Of a stretch of 38,140 bases of DNA, positions 25,248-32,943 are shown piece by piece. Position 1 is the first letter of the stretch. The number at the start of each line of letters is the position of its first letter. A program made the position numbers and the translations under genes. The notes under the pieces were generated by a model, which saw only the letters and a program-made list of their open reading frames with translations, was not told where the DNA came from and made no database searches. The DNA is from Achromobacter anxifer. Lineage in GTDB: Bacteria > Pseudomonadota > Gammaproteobacteria > Burkholderiales > Burkholderiaceae_B. The stretch spans positions 1-38,140 of the forward strand of contig NZ_CAHLAR010000023.1 of NCBI RefSeq assembly GCF_903652925.1. The letters run 5' to 3'.

Positions 25248-25532
25248 TTACATGTGCTTGATTTCTTCGGGCATCGGGAAGAACGTGGGATGCCGGTAGA
25301 CCTTGCTGTTGGCCGGTTCGAACAGCGGATCCTTGTCGCCGGGGCTGCTGGCCGAAATGTCGGAGGCGCGCACCACCCAGATGCTCAGGCCTTCGTTGCG
25401 GCGGGTGTAGACGTCGCGGGCGTGATTGATCGCCATTTCAGCGTCGGGCGCGTGCAGGCTGCCGACGTGCTTGTGCGCCAGGCCGTGCTGGCTGCGGATG
25501 AATACTTCCCACAGGGGCCAGTCTTTGCTCAT
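25248..25532 (-). CDS. paaB: Phenylacetyl-CoA epoxidase subunit PaaB
   Basis: A 94-residue small subunit of the epoxidase complex. The start MSKDWPLWEVFIRSQHGLAH and the middle segment HARDVYTRRNEGLSIWVV are typical PaaB. ATG 25532 is the family start; longer open frames through this region are shadows. It lies 83 nt after paaA. Confidence 0.96.
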   Translation of the reverse strand: MSKDWPLWEVFIRSQHGLAHKHVGSLHAPDAEMAINHARDVYTRRNEGLSIWVVRASDISASSPGDKDPLFEPANSKVYRHPTFFPMPEEIKHM

Positions 25533-25615
25533 GATGGATGTCCTTGAATGCCGGGCGCGCGCCGCGCGCTCCGGTTTGCAATGGTGGTGAAGAAGATTCG
25601 TGCGCGGACGGTGGC

Positions 25616-26605
25616 TTAGGCAGCCTTGCGCTCTGCCTGCTTGTCCGCGTAGGCGACCAGCGCGTCGCGCACCCAGGCGCCGTCTTCGTGCGCCTTGACA
25701 CGGGCGGCCAGGCGTTCGCGGTTGCAGGGGCCGTTGCCCTTGAGCACCGCGTAGAACTCGGACCAGTCGATCTCGCCGAAGTCGTAGTGGCCGCGCTCGG
25801 CGTTCCACTTCAGATCGGGATCCGGCACCTTCAGGCCCAGGTACTCGGCCTGCGGCACGGTCTGGTCCACCATCTTCTGGCGCAGTTCGTCGTTGGAGAA
25901 GAGCTTGATCTTCCAGGCCATGGACTGGGCGCTGTTGGGCGAGTCGGCGTCGGACGGGCCGAACATCATCAGCGCCGGCCACCACCAGCGGTTCAGCGAG
26001 TCCTGCACCATGGCCTTCTGCTCCGGCGTGCCGTGCAGGCACATCTGCATCAGCAGGTCGTAGCCCTGGCGCTGGTGGAAGGACTCTTCCTTACAGACGC
26101 GCACCATGGCCCGCGCATAGGGGCCGTAGGAACAGCGGCACAGCGGGATCTGGTTGATGATGGCCGAACCGTCGACCAGCCAGCCGATCATGCCGATGTC
26201 GGCCCAGCTGAGCGTGGGGTAATTGAAGATGCTGGAGTACTTGGCGCGGCCGGCGTGCAGATCGTCGATCAGGTCGTCGCGCGACACGCCCAGGGTTTCC
26301 GCGGCGCTGTACAGATAGAGCCCGTGGCCGGCCTCGTCCTGGACCTTGGCCAGCAGGATGGCCTTGCGCTTGAGCGAAGGCGCGCGGGTGATCCAGTTGC
26401 CTTCCGGCAGCATGCCTACGATTTCGGAGTGCGCGTGCTGGGAAATCTGGCGCACGAGCGTCTTGCGGTAGGCCTCCGGCATCCAGTCCTTGGCCTCGAT
26501 GCGGACGCCGTCGTCGATCCGGCGCTGGAACGTCTGTTCCCGGCCTTCGAGCTGGTCCGCGGTCTTGACCTGCTTGACGCCGGTTTCGACGAGTTGAGCG
26601 TACAT
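25616..26605 (-). CDS. paaA: Phenylacetyl-CoA epoxidase catalytic subunit PaaA
   Basis: The diiron oxygenase subunit that epoxidises the aromatic ring of phenylacetyl-CoA. The 329-residue ferritin-like protein shows iron-ligand helices with [17 protein letters not shown] and [16 protein letters not shown], plus [14 protein letters not shown] further on. ATG 26605 is preceded by AAGGAG at 6 nt; an upstream 20-codon extension is rejected. It is the first gene of the paaABCDENGIK operon, transcribed from a near-consensus promoter at 26677-26705. Confidence 0.97.
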   Translation of the reverse strand: MYAQLVETGVKQVKTADQLEGREQTFQRRIDDGVRIEAKDWMPEAYRKTLVRQISQHAHSEIVGMLPEGNWITRAPSLKRKAILLAKVQDEAGHGLYLYSAAETLGVSRDDLIDDLHAGRAKYSSIFNYPTLSWADIGMIGWLVDGSAIINQIPLCRCSYGPYARAMVRVCKEESFHQRQGYDLLMQMCLHGTPEQKAMVQDSLNRWWWPALMMFGPSDADSPNSAQSMAWKIKLFSNDELRQKMVDQTVPQAEYLGLKVPDPDLKWNAERGHYDFGEIDWSEFYAVLKGNGPCNRERLAARVKAHEDGAWVRDALVAYADKQAERKAA

Positions 26606-26676
26606 GTCTGTCTCCTTGAAGACGGTTTGCGAAAACGCAAAGCAAACGTTCCGCAGCGCCGTCATGTCATAGGCGG

Positions 26677-26705
26677 ATTATTTAATACAAAAAATTCATT
26701 GTCAA
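26677..26705 (-). promoter_or_regulatory. Near-consensus sigma-70 promoter of the paaA operon
   Basis: On the minus strand, -35 TTGACA (26705-26700, perfect) and -10 AATAAT (26682-26677, 5 of 6) are 17 bp apart. This AT-rich patch stands out in the GC-rich window. A promoter this strong would need repression, which fits the divergent paaX. Confidence 0.8.
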
Positions 26706-26714
26706 ACTCAAATC

Positions 26715-26743
26715 TGTATCACATTGGATTTATGTATCATATT
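26715..26743 (-). promoter_or_regulatory. Tandem PaaX-like operator boxes
   Basis: On the minus strand, AATATGATACA (26743-26733) and AATGTGATACA (26725-26715) are direct repeats with an 18-bp period. They resemble the E. coli PaaX operator pattern WWTRTGATTC. They lie between the paaA -35 and the paaX start. A half-similar TGTATTA (26689-26683) sits in the paaA promoter spacer. Binding is inferred. Confidence 0.55.
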
Positions 26744-26778
26744 GCGGATCCCGATATCGGCCGCCCCGGCCCCCTCTA

Positions 26779-27708
26779 ATGGCAAACCCTCAGTCGCCCC
26801 TGGACCGCTTTCTGTCACGCCTGATCAAGAACGATCCGCCGCGCGCGAAATCGCTTTGCGTCAGCCTGCTCGGGGACGCCCTGGCGCCGCACGGCGGCGC
26901 CATCTGGCTGGGCGACCTGATCGAGCTGCTGGCCCCGCTGGGCATCAATGAACGCCTGCTGCGCACCAGCGTGTTCCGGCTGGTGGCGCAGAACTGGCTG
27001 CAATCCGAACGCCACGGCCGGCGCAGCCTCTACCTGATCTCCGACCAGGGACTGCGACATACCGCCCACGCCTCGCAGCGCATCTACGTCGGTCCGCCCC
27101 AGGAATGGAATGGCGAATGGACCCTGGTCGCCCTGCCGCGCACCGGCAACGGGCTGGCCGAGCGCGCGGAGCTGCGCCGGGAATTGGTCTGGGAAGGGTT
27201 CGGCATGATCGCGCCGGGCCTGTTCGCCCATCCGCACACCGAGGCGCGCGCCGCGCACGACATCCTGGAAAAGCTGGGCATCCCGGACCGGGCGCTGGTG
27301 CTGTCGGCGCGCGACCTGGCCGGCGCCGGCGGCCTGCCCATCGCCAGCCTGGCCGCGCAATGCTGGAACCTGGACGAGCTGGCCGAGCAGTACCGCCAGT
27401 TCGCCAAGAACTTCGGCCCGCTGGAAAAGCTGCTTGAGACCCCGCCCACGCCCGCCGAGGCCTTCATCGTGCGGGTCATGCTGCTGCACAGCTGGCGCCG
27501 GATCGTGCTGCACGATCCGCAACTGCCCGGCCCCATGCTGCCCGACGATTGGCCCGGCCATGCGGCCCGGGATATCTGCGGCCGCATCTACTGGCAAGTG
27601 TTCGACGCGTCGGAAGCGCACCTGGACGCCCTGGCCGGCCGCGACAACGAGCGCTACGCGCCGCTGGCAGCCGACATCGCCTCGCGCTTCGGCGGCAAGC
27701 CCGCCTGA
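26779..27708 (+). CDS. paaX: Phenylacetate operon repressor PaaX
   Basis: A 309-residue PaaX-family regulator that in E. coli represses paa promoters until phenylacetyl-CoA binds. The N-terminal winged helix contains KSLCVSLLGDALAPHGGAIW (~26-45) and LLRTSVFRLVAQNWL (~61). The central PaaX segment has WNGEWTLVALP and the C-terminal part LLHSWRRIVLHDPQLPGPMLP. The start ATG 26779 has no strong Shine-Dalgarno sequence. It is divergent from paaA across a 173-bp region with operator-like boxes, so autoregulation is likely. Confidence 0.95.
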   Translation: MANPQSPLDRFLSRLIKNDPPRAKSLCVSLLGDALAPHGGAIWLGDLIELLAPLGINERLLRTSVFRLVAQNWLQSERHGRRSLYLISDQGLRHTAHASQRIYVGPPQEWNGEWTLVALPRTGNGLAERAELRRELVWEGFGMIAPGLFAHPHTEARAAHDILEKLGIPDRALVLSARDLAGAGGLPIASLAAQCWNLDELAEQYRQFAKNFGPLEKLLETPPTPAEAFIVRVMLLHSWRRIVLHDPQLPGPMLPDDWPGHAARDICGRIYWQVFDASEAHLDALAGRDNERYAPLAADIASRFGGKPA

Positions 27709-27725
27709 GGCGGCAGCCCCCCGGT

Positions 27726-28352
27726 TCAAGCCGCCGGGGCAATCTCCACGCCCAGCGTGTCCACCTCCGACACGCCGCAGGCATCGCGCCCCGGGCCCGG
27801 ACGTTCCAGTCCCCGCGCCCGGGCGATGAACGACAAGGTCCAGCGCGCCTGGATCGGCCGCCCCAGCGCCGCGCCCGTATCCGCATCTATGCCGCTGGGC
27901 ACATCCAGCGCCAACACCGGCACGCCCCAGGCGTTGACCGTGTCCACGAGCGCCTGCCAGTCCGCCCCCAACTGACGGTTCAGGCCGATGCCGAACAGGC
28001 CGTCGATGACCAGCTCCGGCACGAAACCGGGCGGCAGCGCCGGCCAGGTCTCGCCGCCCGCCTCCAGCCAGCCGGCATAGGCGCGGGCGGCATCCGCGGG
28101 CAATTGCTGCGCGCCCGAGGGCAGCAGCACTCGCACGTCATGTCCCATGGCGCGCAGGCCGGTCGCCGCTTCCAGCGCGTCGCCGCCATTGTTGCCGGGA
28201 CCCGCCAGCGCCAGCACGACCGTCCCGGGGCGGATCCGCGCCGCCACGAAGCGCGCGGCGGCCGCACCCGCCAAGGGCATCAGCCGCCTGCCGGCGGCGA
28301 GGGCCCGGCGTTCCGCGTCGCGGATCTGGACTACGGAGCAGGAAGTGGGCAT
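27726..28352 (-). CDS. nnrE: NAD(P)H-hydrate epimerase (YjeF N-terminal domain)
   Basis: A 208-residue stand-alone epimerase that converts R- to S-NAD(P)HX, repairing hydrated cofactors. The family motifs are [16 protein letters not shown] (~51), [10 protein letters not shown] (~116) and [13 protein letters not shown] (~148). The C-terminal ADP-dependent dehydratase domain of E. coli NnrE/YjeF is absent, so the second repair step must be encoded elsewhere. It is convergent with paaX. Its start lies 16 bp from palindromes belonging to the divergent sigma-54 promoter region. Confidence 0.9.
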   Translation of the reverse strand: MPTSCSVVQIRDAERRALAAGRRLMPLAGAAAARFVAARIRPGTVVLALAGPGNNGGDALEAATGLRAMGHDVRVLLPSGAQQLPADAARAYAGWLEAGGETWPALPPGFVPELVIDGLFGIGLNRQLGADWQALVDTVNAWGVPVLALDVPSGIDADTGAALGRPIQARWTLSFIARARGLERPGPGRDACGVSEVDTLGVEIAPAA

Positions 28353-28367
28353 GGGGTATTGCCTTTA

Positions 28368-28405
28368 TGCGTGGAATTCACGCAATGCGTGAAAATTTAC
28401 ACTCA
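28368..28405 (+). promoter_or_regulatory. Candidate upstream activator sites for a sigma-54 activator
   Basis: TGCGTG-N5-CACGCA (28368-28384) is followed one base later by TGCGTG-N8-CACTCA (28386-28405). The four half-sites alternate in orientation. They sit at about -124 to -87 relative to the predicted sigma-54 start, the usual place for enhancer-binding protein sites. Binding by the activator at 31277-32251 is inference. Confidence 0.6.
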
Positions 28406-28465
28406 AATCAGTCAAAGACGCGTCCAAAGCGCAGCAAATACGCGGAATTTGGGCTGTCTGCCGGC

Positions 28466-28480
28466 TGGCACGCATTTTGC
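28466..28480 (+). promoter_or_regulatory. Sigma-54 (-24/-12) promoter of the AtuA-like operon
   Basis: TGGCAC-N5-TTGC matches the RpoN consensus exactly at the -24 GG and -12 GC elements. Transcription would start near 28492, about 47 nt before the first ATG at 28539. Confidence 0.8.
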
Positions 28481-28538
28481 GTTGTAGTCCAGGCCGGTAC
28501 GAGCGAGACCGGACGACTCAACTGAAGAGACTACACCC

Positions 28539-29900
28539 ATGCGTTCCATGAGCATCATCTGCCCGAACGGGCACTTAGGATTCGCCCCCCTGCGCACCGA
28601 GAGCTTCCAGCTTGGCGTCGCCGCCGGGCCGGACTGCATCGCCGCCGACTCGGGCAGCGACGACGTCGGCCCCGTGCCGCTGGGTTCCGACACGTCCACC
28701 AGCCCGCAGGCGTGGCAGCGCCACGATCTGGAGCAGATGCTGCTGGCCGCGCGCAAGCTGGGCGTGCCCATGGTCATCGGGTCTGCGGGCGATACCGGCT
28801 CCAACAGCCGCGTCGACCTGTACGTGCGCCTGATCAAGGAAATCGCCGCGGAGCACAAGCTGGCGCCGTTCAAGATCGGCTATTTCTATTCGGAAGTCGA
28901 TAAGGAGCGCGTGCGCCGCGCGCTGCGCTCGGGCCAGCAGGTGGCGGGCCTGGACGGCTACGCCGACCTGACCGAAGCCGAGCTCGACGCCAGCGACCGC
29001 ATCGTGGCGGTGGCCGGCGTGCATCCCTACATCAAGCTGCTGGAAGCCGGCGCCGACGTGATCATCGGCGGTCGCAGCTCCGACGCGGCCGTGTTCGCCG
29101 CCCCCGCCCTGCACCGGGGCTACGACGCCGACCGCGCCTATTACCTGGGCAAGGTGCTGGAATGCGCCTCCTTCTGCGCCGAGCCCTACGGCGGCAAGGA
29201 AACCGTGATGGGCGAAATCTCGGCCGAGGACGTGCGCGTCACCGCCATGCATCCCGACCAGCGCTGCACCATCGCCTCGGTCGCGGGCCACGCCATGTAC
29301 GAACGCTCCAACCCCTATGAGGAATTCTTCGCGGGCGGCCGGCTGGACATGGCCGAATGCCGCTACGAGCAGCTCAGCGAAAAGACCACCCGCATCACCG
29401 GCTCGCGCTTCGAGCCCGCCGCCCAGGTGCGCGTGAAGCTGGAAGGCTCGGGCAAGGTCGGCGAGCGCTACATGGGGCTGTGCGGCATACGCGACCCCTA
29501 CACCATCGCCAACGTCGACCGCGTCATCGCCTGGGCGCGCGACAAGGTGCGCGAGCGCTTCGGCGACTCGGGCTATGAGCTGCATTACAAGGTCTACGGC
29601 CGCGACGGCGTCATGGGCGACCTGGAACCGCTGCGCGACCAGCCCGGCCATGAACTCTGCGTCATGGTCCAAGGCGTGGCGCCGACCGCCGAAATGGCCG
29701 AGGAGCTGACGCTCACGGGCCTGCGCCAGATGTTCTACGCCCGCCTGCCCGACGTGAAGGGCACGGCCGGTTCGGTGTCGTTCCCGCTGGACGAAGTAGT
29801 GCGCACCAGCGCCGCCTACCGCTGGACCTTGAACCACACGCTGCCGGTGGAAGACGCCGGCGAACTCTTCCCGACCCACCTCACCGAGGCTGGCGCCTGA
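28539..29900 (+). CDS. AtuA-like (DUF1446) family protein
   Basis: A 453-residue protein of the DUF1446/acyclic terpene utilisation AtuA family; the biochemical role of the family is not established. Conserved parts include the Gly/Asp-rich start AADSGSDDVGPVPLGSD, GSAGDTGSNSRVDLY (~82), GADVIIGGRSSDAAVFAAPAL (~170, split here) and AEPYGGKETVMGEI (~210). No signal peptide, so cytosolic. It is first in an operon with a DUF4387 protein (12-nt gap) and a Bug binding protein. It is driven by a sigma-54 promoter. The context suggests catabolism of an organic acid or its CoA ester taken up through the Bug protein, but the substrate is unknown. Confidence 0.88.
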   Translation: MRSMSIICPNGHLGFAPLRTESFQLGVAAGPDCIAADSGSDDVGPVPLGSDTSTSPQAWQRHDLEQMLLAARKLGVPMVIGSAGDTGSNSRVDLYVRLIKEIAAEHKLAPFKIGYFYSEVDKERVRRALRSGQQVAGLDGYADLTEAELDASDRIVAVAGVHPYIKLLEAGADVIIGGRSSDAAVFAAPALHRGYDADRAYYLGKVLECASFCAEPYGGKETVMGEISAEDVRVTAMHPDQRCTIASVAGHAMYERSNPYEEFFAGGRLDMAECRYEQLSEKTTRITGSRFEPAAQVRVKLEGSGKVGERYMGLCGIRDPYTIANVDRVIAWARDKVRERFGDSGYELHYKVYGRDGVMGDLEPLRDQPGHELCVMVQGVAPTAEMAEELTLTGLRQMFYARLPDVKGTAGSVSFPLDEVVRTSAAYRWTLNHTLPVEDAGELFPTHLTEAGA

Positions 29901-29912
29901 GCCGGCAAGACC

Positions 29913-30239
29913 ATGAGCATCCAGAAACTCAGCACCCTGGCCAAGACCATCCGCAGCAAGAACGCGGGCGTCAACAAGATCACCTTCGACATCATCTTCC
30001 GCGAGCCGGCGACCTACGAGGCGGTCAAGCGCTCCGGCGCGGTAACGCGCGCGGCCATGGCGGCCCTGTACCGGATCGACGACAGCCGCATTTCCGACTT
30101 CGTGCATTACGATCCCGGCCTGGCCATCAAGTTCACGATCTACCGGCTGGCGCCCAGCGGATCCGCCGGAGACGGCGACATCTTCGGCGCGCAGCAATAC
30201 GCGCCGCTCCTGGACGTCGCCGTCCCCATGCCGGACTGA
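29913..30239 (+). CDS. DUF4387 (AtuA-associated) protein
   Basis: A 108-residue protein matching DUF4387, a small domain that regularly accompanies AtuA-like proteins and is sometimes fused to them. Typical features are KLSTLAKTIRSKNAGVNKITFDI and FREPATYEAVKRSG near the N-terminus (described in pieces), with FGAQQYAPLLDV at the end. It probably forms a complex with the upstream protein. No catalytic residues can be assigned. Same operon, 12 nt after the AtuA-like gene. Confidence 0.85.
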   Translation: MSIQKLSTLAKTIRSKNAGVNKITFDIIFREPATYEAVKRSGAVTRAAMAALYRIDDSRISDFVHYDPGLAIKFTIYRLAPSGSAGDGDIFGAQQYAPLLDVAVPMPD

Positions 30240-30301
30240 ACGCCGCGGGCGCCATGGCGGCGCCCGTTCCCCTACGCTCTCCCAGACTAGAAGAATCGAT
30301 C

Positions 30302-31264
30302 ATGAAAGCGCTTATGCAAACAACGTTGTTCCTGGCGGCAACCCTGCTGGCCGGCGCGGCAGCGGCCCAGACGGAAGTGCCCAAGCAGGTCAAGATCGTA
30401 GTGCCCTTCACCGCCGGCGCCAGCAACGATGCGATCGCCCGCGCGATCGCGCCGCAGCTCGCGGCCCGCTTCGGCAACATCGTCATCGTGGAAAACCGCG
30501 GCGGCGCGGCCGGCGCGATCGGCTCCGAGTACGTCGCGCGATCGCCCAAGGACGGCTCGGTGCTGCTGCTGACCTCGTCGACCTTCCTGACCACCGCCGC
30601 CACCCAGCCGCACCTGCCCTATGACCCGCTGAAGCAATTCGCGCCGGTGGCGATGATAGGCCAGGGCCCGCTGGTCATCGCAGCCTCGGCGCAGACGCCC
30701 TATACCTCGTTGAAGCAACTGCTGGAAGCGGCCCGCGCCAAGCCCGGCGCGCTCAACTACGGCAGCGCCGGCGTCGGCTCGCTGGCGCATCTGGCCACGG
30801 TCATGATGGACGACGCGGCAGGCACGGACATGACCCACGTGCCCTACAAGGGCGCGGCCAACGCCGCCTCCGACCTGGCAGGCGGCCTGATCCAGGTCAT
30901 GCTGTCCAACTACAGCACGCTGGCGCCCATGGTGCAGGGCAAGAAGGTCAAGCTGCTGGCCACCACGGCGCAGGAGACCTCCCCGGCCTTTCCGGACCTG
31001 CAGCCTGCCGCGCGCGCCCTGCCGGGCTACTCGGTGCAGATCTGGGTGGGCCTGTTCGCGCCCGCTGGCACGCCGCAGCCCTACATCGACAAGCTCAACG
31101 CCGCGCTCAACGACATCTCGACCACGCCGGAAATGAAAGCCTTGCTCGATCTGGACGGCACCGTGCCGGCCCGCATGGACAGCGCCGAGTTCGGCGCGCG
31201 GGTGCGCGACGAACTGACGCTCTGGCAAGGCATCGCCCGCAAGCACGGCATCAGTTCGGAATAG
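30302..31264 (+). CDS. Bug-family (TctC-like) periplasmic solute-binding protein
   Basis: A 320-residue tripartite-tricarboxylate-transporter binding protein. A signal peptide (MKALMQTTLFLAATLLAGAAAA) is followed by the mature start VKIVVPFTAGASNDAIARAI. VVENRGGAAGAIGSE (here IVIVENRGG) is the hallmark ligand loop. MTHVPYKGAANAASDLAGG is the second family motif. Alcaligenaceae carry many such genes, mostly without membrane partners, as here: no TctA/TctB gene is near. ATG 30302 gives the proper signal peptide; a longer upstream frame is rejected. It ends 12 bp from the convergent sigma-54 activator. Confidence 0.94.
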   Translation: MKALMQTTLFLAATLLAGAAAAQTEVPKQVKIVVPFTAGASNDAIARAIAPQLAARFGNIVIVENRGGAAGAIGSEYVARSPKDGSVLLLTSSTFLTTAATQPHLPYDPLKQFAPVAMIGQGPLVIAASAQTPYTSLKQLLEAARAKPGALNYGSAGVGSLAHLATVMMDDAAGTDMTHVPYKGAANAASDLAGGLIQVMLSNYSTLAPMVQGKKVKLLATTAQETSPAFPDLQPAARALPGYSVQIWVGLFAPAGTPQPYIDKLNAALNDISTTPEMKALLDLDGTVPARMDSAEFGARVRDELTLWQGIARKHGISSE

Positions 31265-31276
31265 GACAGCCGGACT

Positions 31277-32251
31277 TCAGGTTTCGAGCCCCAGCTTGAT
31301 CATCTGGTGGCGCAAGGCGTGCCGCGTGAGCCCCAGGGACTCGGCGGCGCGCCCCAGGTTGCCGCCCTGGGCCTGCAACGCCGAACGGATCAGCCCGCGC
31401 TGGAACTGCGCGGACTGTTCGGCATAGCTGCCCGCCCCCGCGGACGAGGCCGCGGCGGCAGGCTTGCCCGCTTCGCGCAGGATGCGCTGCGGCAGGTGGC
31501 GCGCCAGCACCGTGTCGCCATCCTCCAGGATGCAGATGCGCTCCAGCAGATTGCTGAGTTCGCGCACATTGCCCGGCCAGGCGTAGGACTTGAAGATGCG
31601 CCGGACCTCGTCATCGATGGCCGTGAAGCGGCTGCCATGGGTGGCGTTGTAGCGTTCCAGGAAGCGCTGCGCCAGCACGATGACGTCGTCGCCGCGCTCG
31701 CGCAGCGGCGGCAGGTTGATCGACACCACCTGCAGGCGGTAGTAGAGGTCGTCGCGGAAACGCCCGGCCTGTACTTCGCCCAGCAGGATCTTGTTGGTGG
31801 CGGCAATGAAGCGAGCGTCGACCGAGACTTCCTGCACGGAGCCGATGCGCCGGAAACGCCGGCTGTCCAGCAGGGTCAGGATCTTGGCCTGCATGACGGG
31901 GTCCAGCTCGCGGATCTCGTCCAGGAACACGCTGCCGCCATTGGCGGCTTCCAGCAGTCCGGTCTTGCGCGCCACGGCCCCGGTGAACGCGCCGCGCTCG
32001 TGGCCAAACAGCTCGGACTCCAGCAGGTTGCCGGGAATGGCGGCGCAATTGATCTCGGTGTAGCCCTTGGCCGCGCGCGCCGACTGCGCATGCAGGTTGC
32101 GGGCGACCAGCCCCTTGCCGGTGCCGGTCTCGCCATAGATGAGGACGATGCTGGCCCTGCTGCGCGCGACCCGGCCCACCAGATCGCGCAGCGCCGCCAT
32201 CGAGGGATGGTCGCCGATCAGCGGCTCGCAGGCGGACGGGGCGGCGGGCAT
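31277..32251 (-). CDS. Sigma-54-dependent activator without sensory domain (PspF-like)
   Basis: A 324-residue enhancer-binding protein that would remodel RpoN-polymerase with ATP. The AAA+ domain starts almost at the N-terminus: Walker A GETGTGKG (40-47), the sigma-54 contact GAFTGA (87-92), Walker B VFLDE (108-112) and arginine-finger region FRDDLYYRL (~165-173). A Fis-type helix-turn-helix is at ~286-322 (GNLGRAAESLGLTRHALRHQM). Only ~18 residues precede the AAA+ domain, so there is no GAF, PAS or receiver domain. It is 13 nt downstream of orn on the same strand and probably co-transcribed. It is convergent with the sigma-54-driven cassette it is likely to control. How it is switched on is not visible. 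Confidence 0.92.
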   Translation of the reverse strand: MPAAPSACEPLIGDHPSMAALRDLVGRVARSRASIVLIYGETGTGKGLVARNLHAQSARAAKGYTEINCAAIPGNLLESELFGHERGAFTGAVARKTGLLEAANGGSVFLDEIRELDPVMQAKILTLLDSRRFRRIGSVQEVSVDARFIAATNKILLGEVQAGRFRDDLYYRLQVVSINLPPLRERGDDVIVLAQRFLERYNATHGSRFTAIDDEVRRIFKSYAWPGNVRELSNLLERICILEDGDTVLARHLPQRILREAGKPAAAASSAGAGSYAEQSAQFQRGLIRSALQAQGGNLGRAAESLGLTRHALRHQMIKLGLET

Positions 32252-32264
32252 GGGCGCGTACCGC

Positions 32265-32810
32265 TTACACCTTCAGGAAATGCTCGCGGTAGTACTTGAG
32301 CTCGTCGATCGATTCGTAGATATCCGCCAGCGCTTCGTGGCGGCTCTTCTTCTCGAAGCCCTTGTACACGGCCGGCGCCCAGCGGCGCGCCAGTTCCTTC
32401 AGCGTGCTCACGTCCAGGTTGCGGTAATGGAAGAACTGCTCCAGGCGCGGCATGTAAGCAAACATGAAGCGGCGGTCCTGGCTGATGGTGTTGCCGCAGA
32501 GCGGCGACTTGCCGGCCGGCACGTGCTGCGCCAGGAAGGCCAGCAGCGTATCCTCGGCCTGCGCCTCGGAAATCGTGGACGCCTTGACCTTGTCGATCAG
32601 GCCGCTCTTGCCGTGGGTGGACTTGTTCCAGCTGTCCATGGCGTCGAGCAGGCTGTCGGGCTGGTGCACGACCAGCACGGGGCCTTCGGCCACGACCGTC
32701 AGGTCGGGCTCGGTCACCACGACGGCGACTTCGATGATGCGTTCTTTCTCGGGGTCCAGGCCGGTCATTTCCATGTCCAGCCAGACCAGGCGGTTTTCAT
32801 TCACAGCCAT
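32265..32810 (-). CDS. orn: Oligoribonuclease
   Basis: A DEDDh 3'-5' exoribonuclease that clears 2-5-nt RNA and pGpG, essential in many proteobacteria. Catalytic residues are all present: Asp12 and Glu14 ([11 protein letters not shown]), Asp112 (TISQDRRFM), His158 and Asp163 (SRHEALADI). The 181-residue length is standard. Neighbourhood with rsgA across the divergent M48 gene recalls the E. coli rsgA/orn locus. The sigma-54 activator follows 13 nt downstream. Confidence 0.97.
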   Translation of the reverse strand: MAVNENRLVWLDMEMTGLDPEKERIIEVAVVVTEPDLTVVAEGPVLVVHQPDSLLDAMDSWNKSTHGKSGLIDKVKASTISEAQAEDTLLAFLAQHVPAGKSPLCGNTISQDRRFMFAYMPRLEQFFHYRNLDVSTLKELARRWAPAVYKGFEKKSRHEALADIYESIDELKYYREHFLKV

Positions 32811-32834
32811 ATAATTTGCCTATAAGGAATACCG

Positions 32835-32870
32835 TCGCGCCCTTGGCCCGCTGCCTCCCGAGGGGGGCGC
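32835..32870 (-). repeat. Dispersed GC-rich intergenic repeat, copy 3 (inverted)
   Basis: Read on the minus strand: GCGCCCCCCTCGGGAGGC, AGCGGGCCAAGGGCGCGA. This is the same CCCCCTC-GGGGG-CAGC pattern as at 18271 and 21111 but less complete. It lies in the 133-bp divergent gap between orn and the M48 protease gene. Confidence 0.5.
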
Positions 32871-32943
32871 TTTTACCCAGGGGCGGCCCGGCGGTAAAAC
32901 ACGCGATTTTCGCACATACCTATTTGAGCTAGCCGCATCGCCC

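Noticed and set aside
28575-30197. A 540-residue minus-strand open frame opposite the AtuA-like and DUF4387 genes.
   Set aside because: It spans two real genes and their gap, has no family features, and reflects third-position GC bias.
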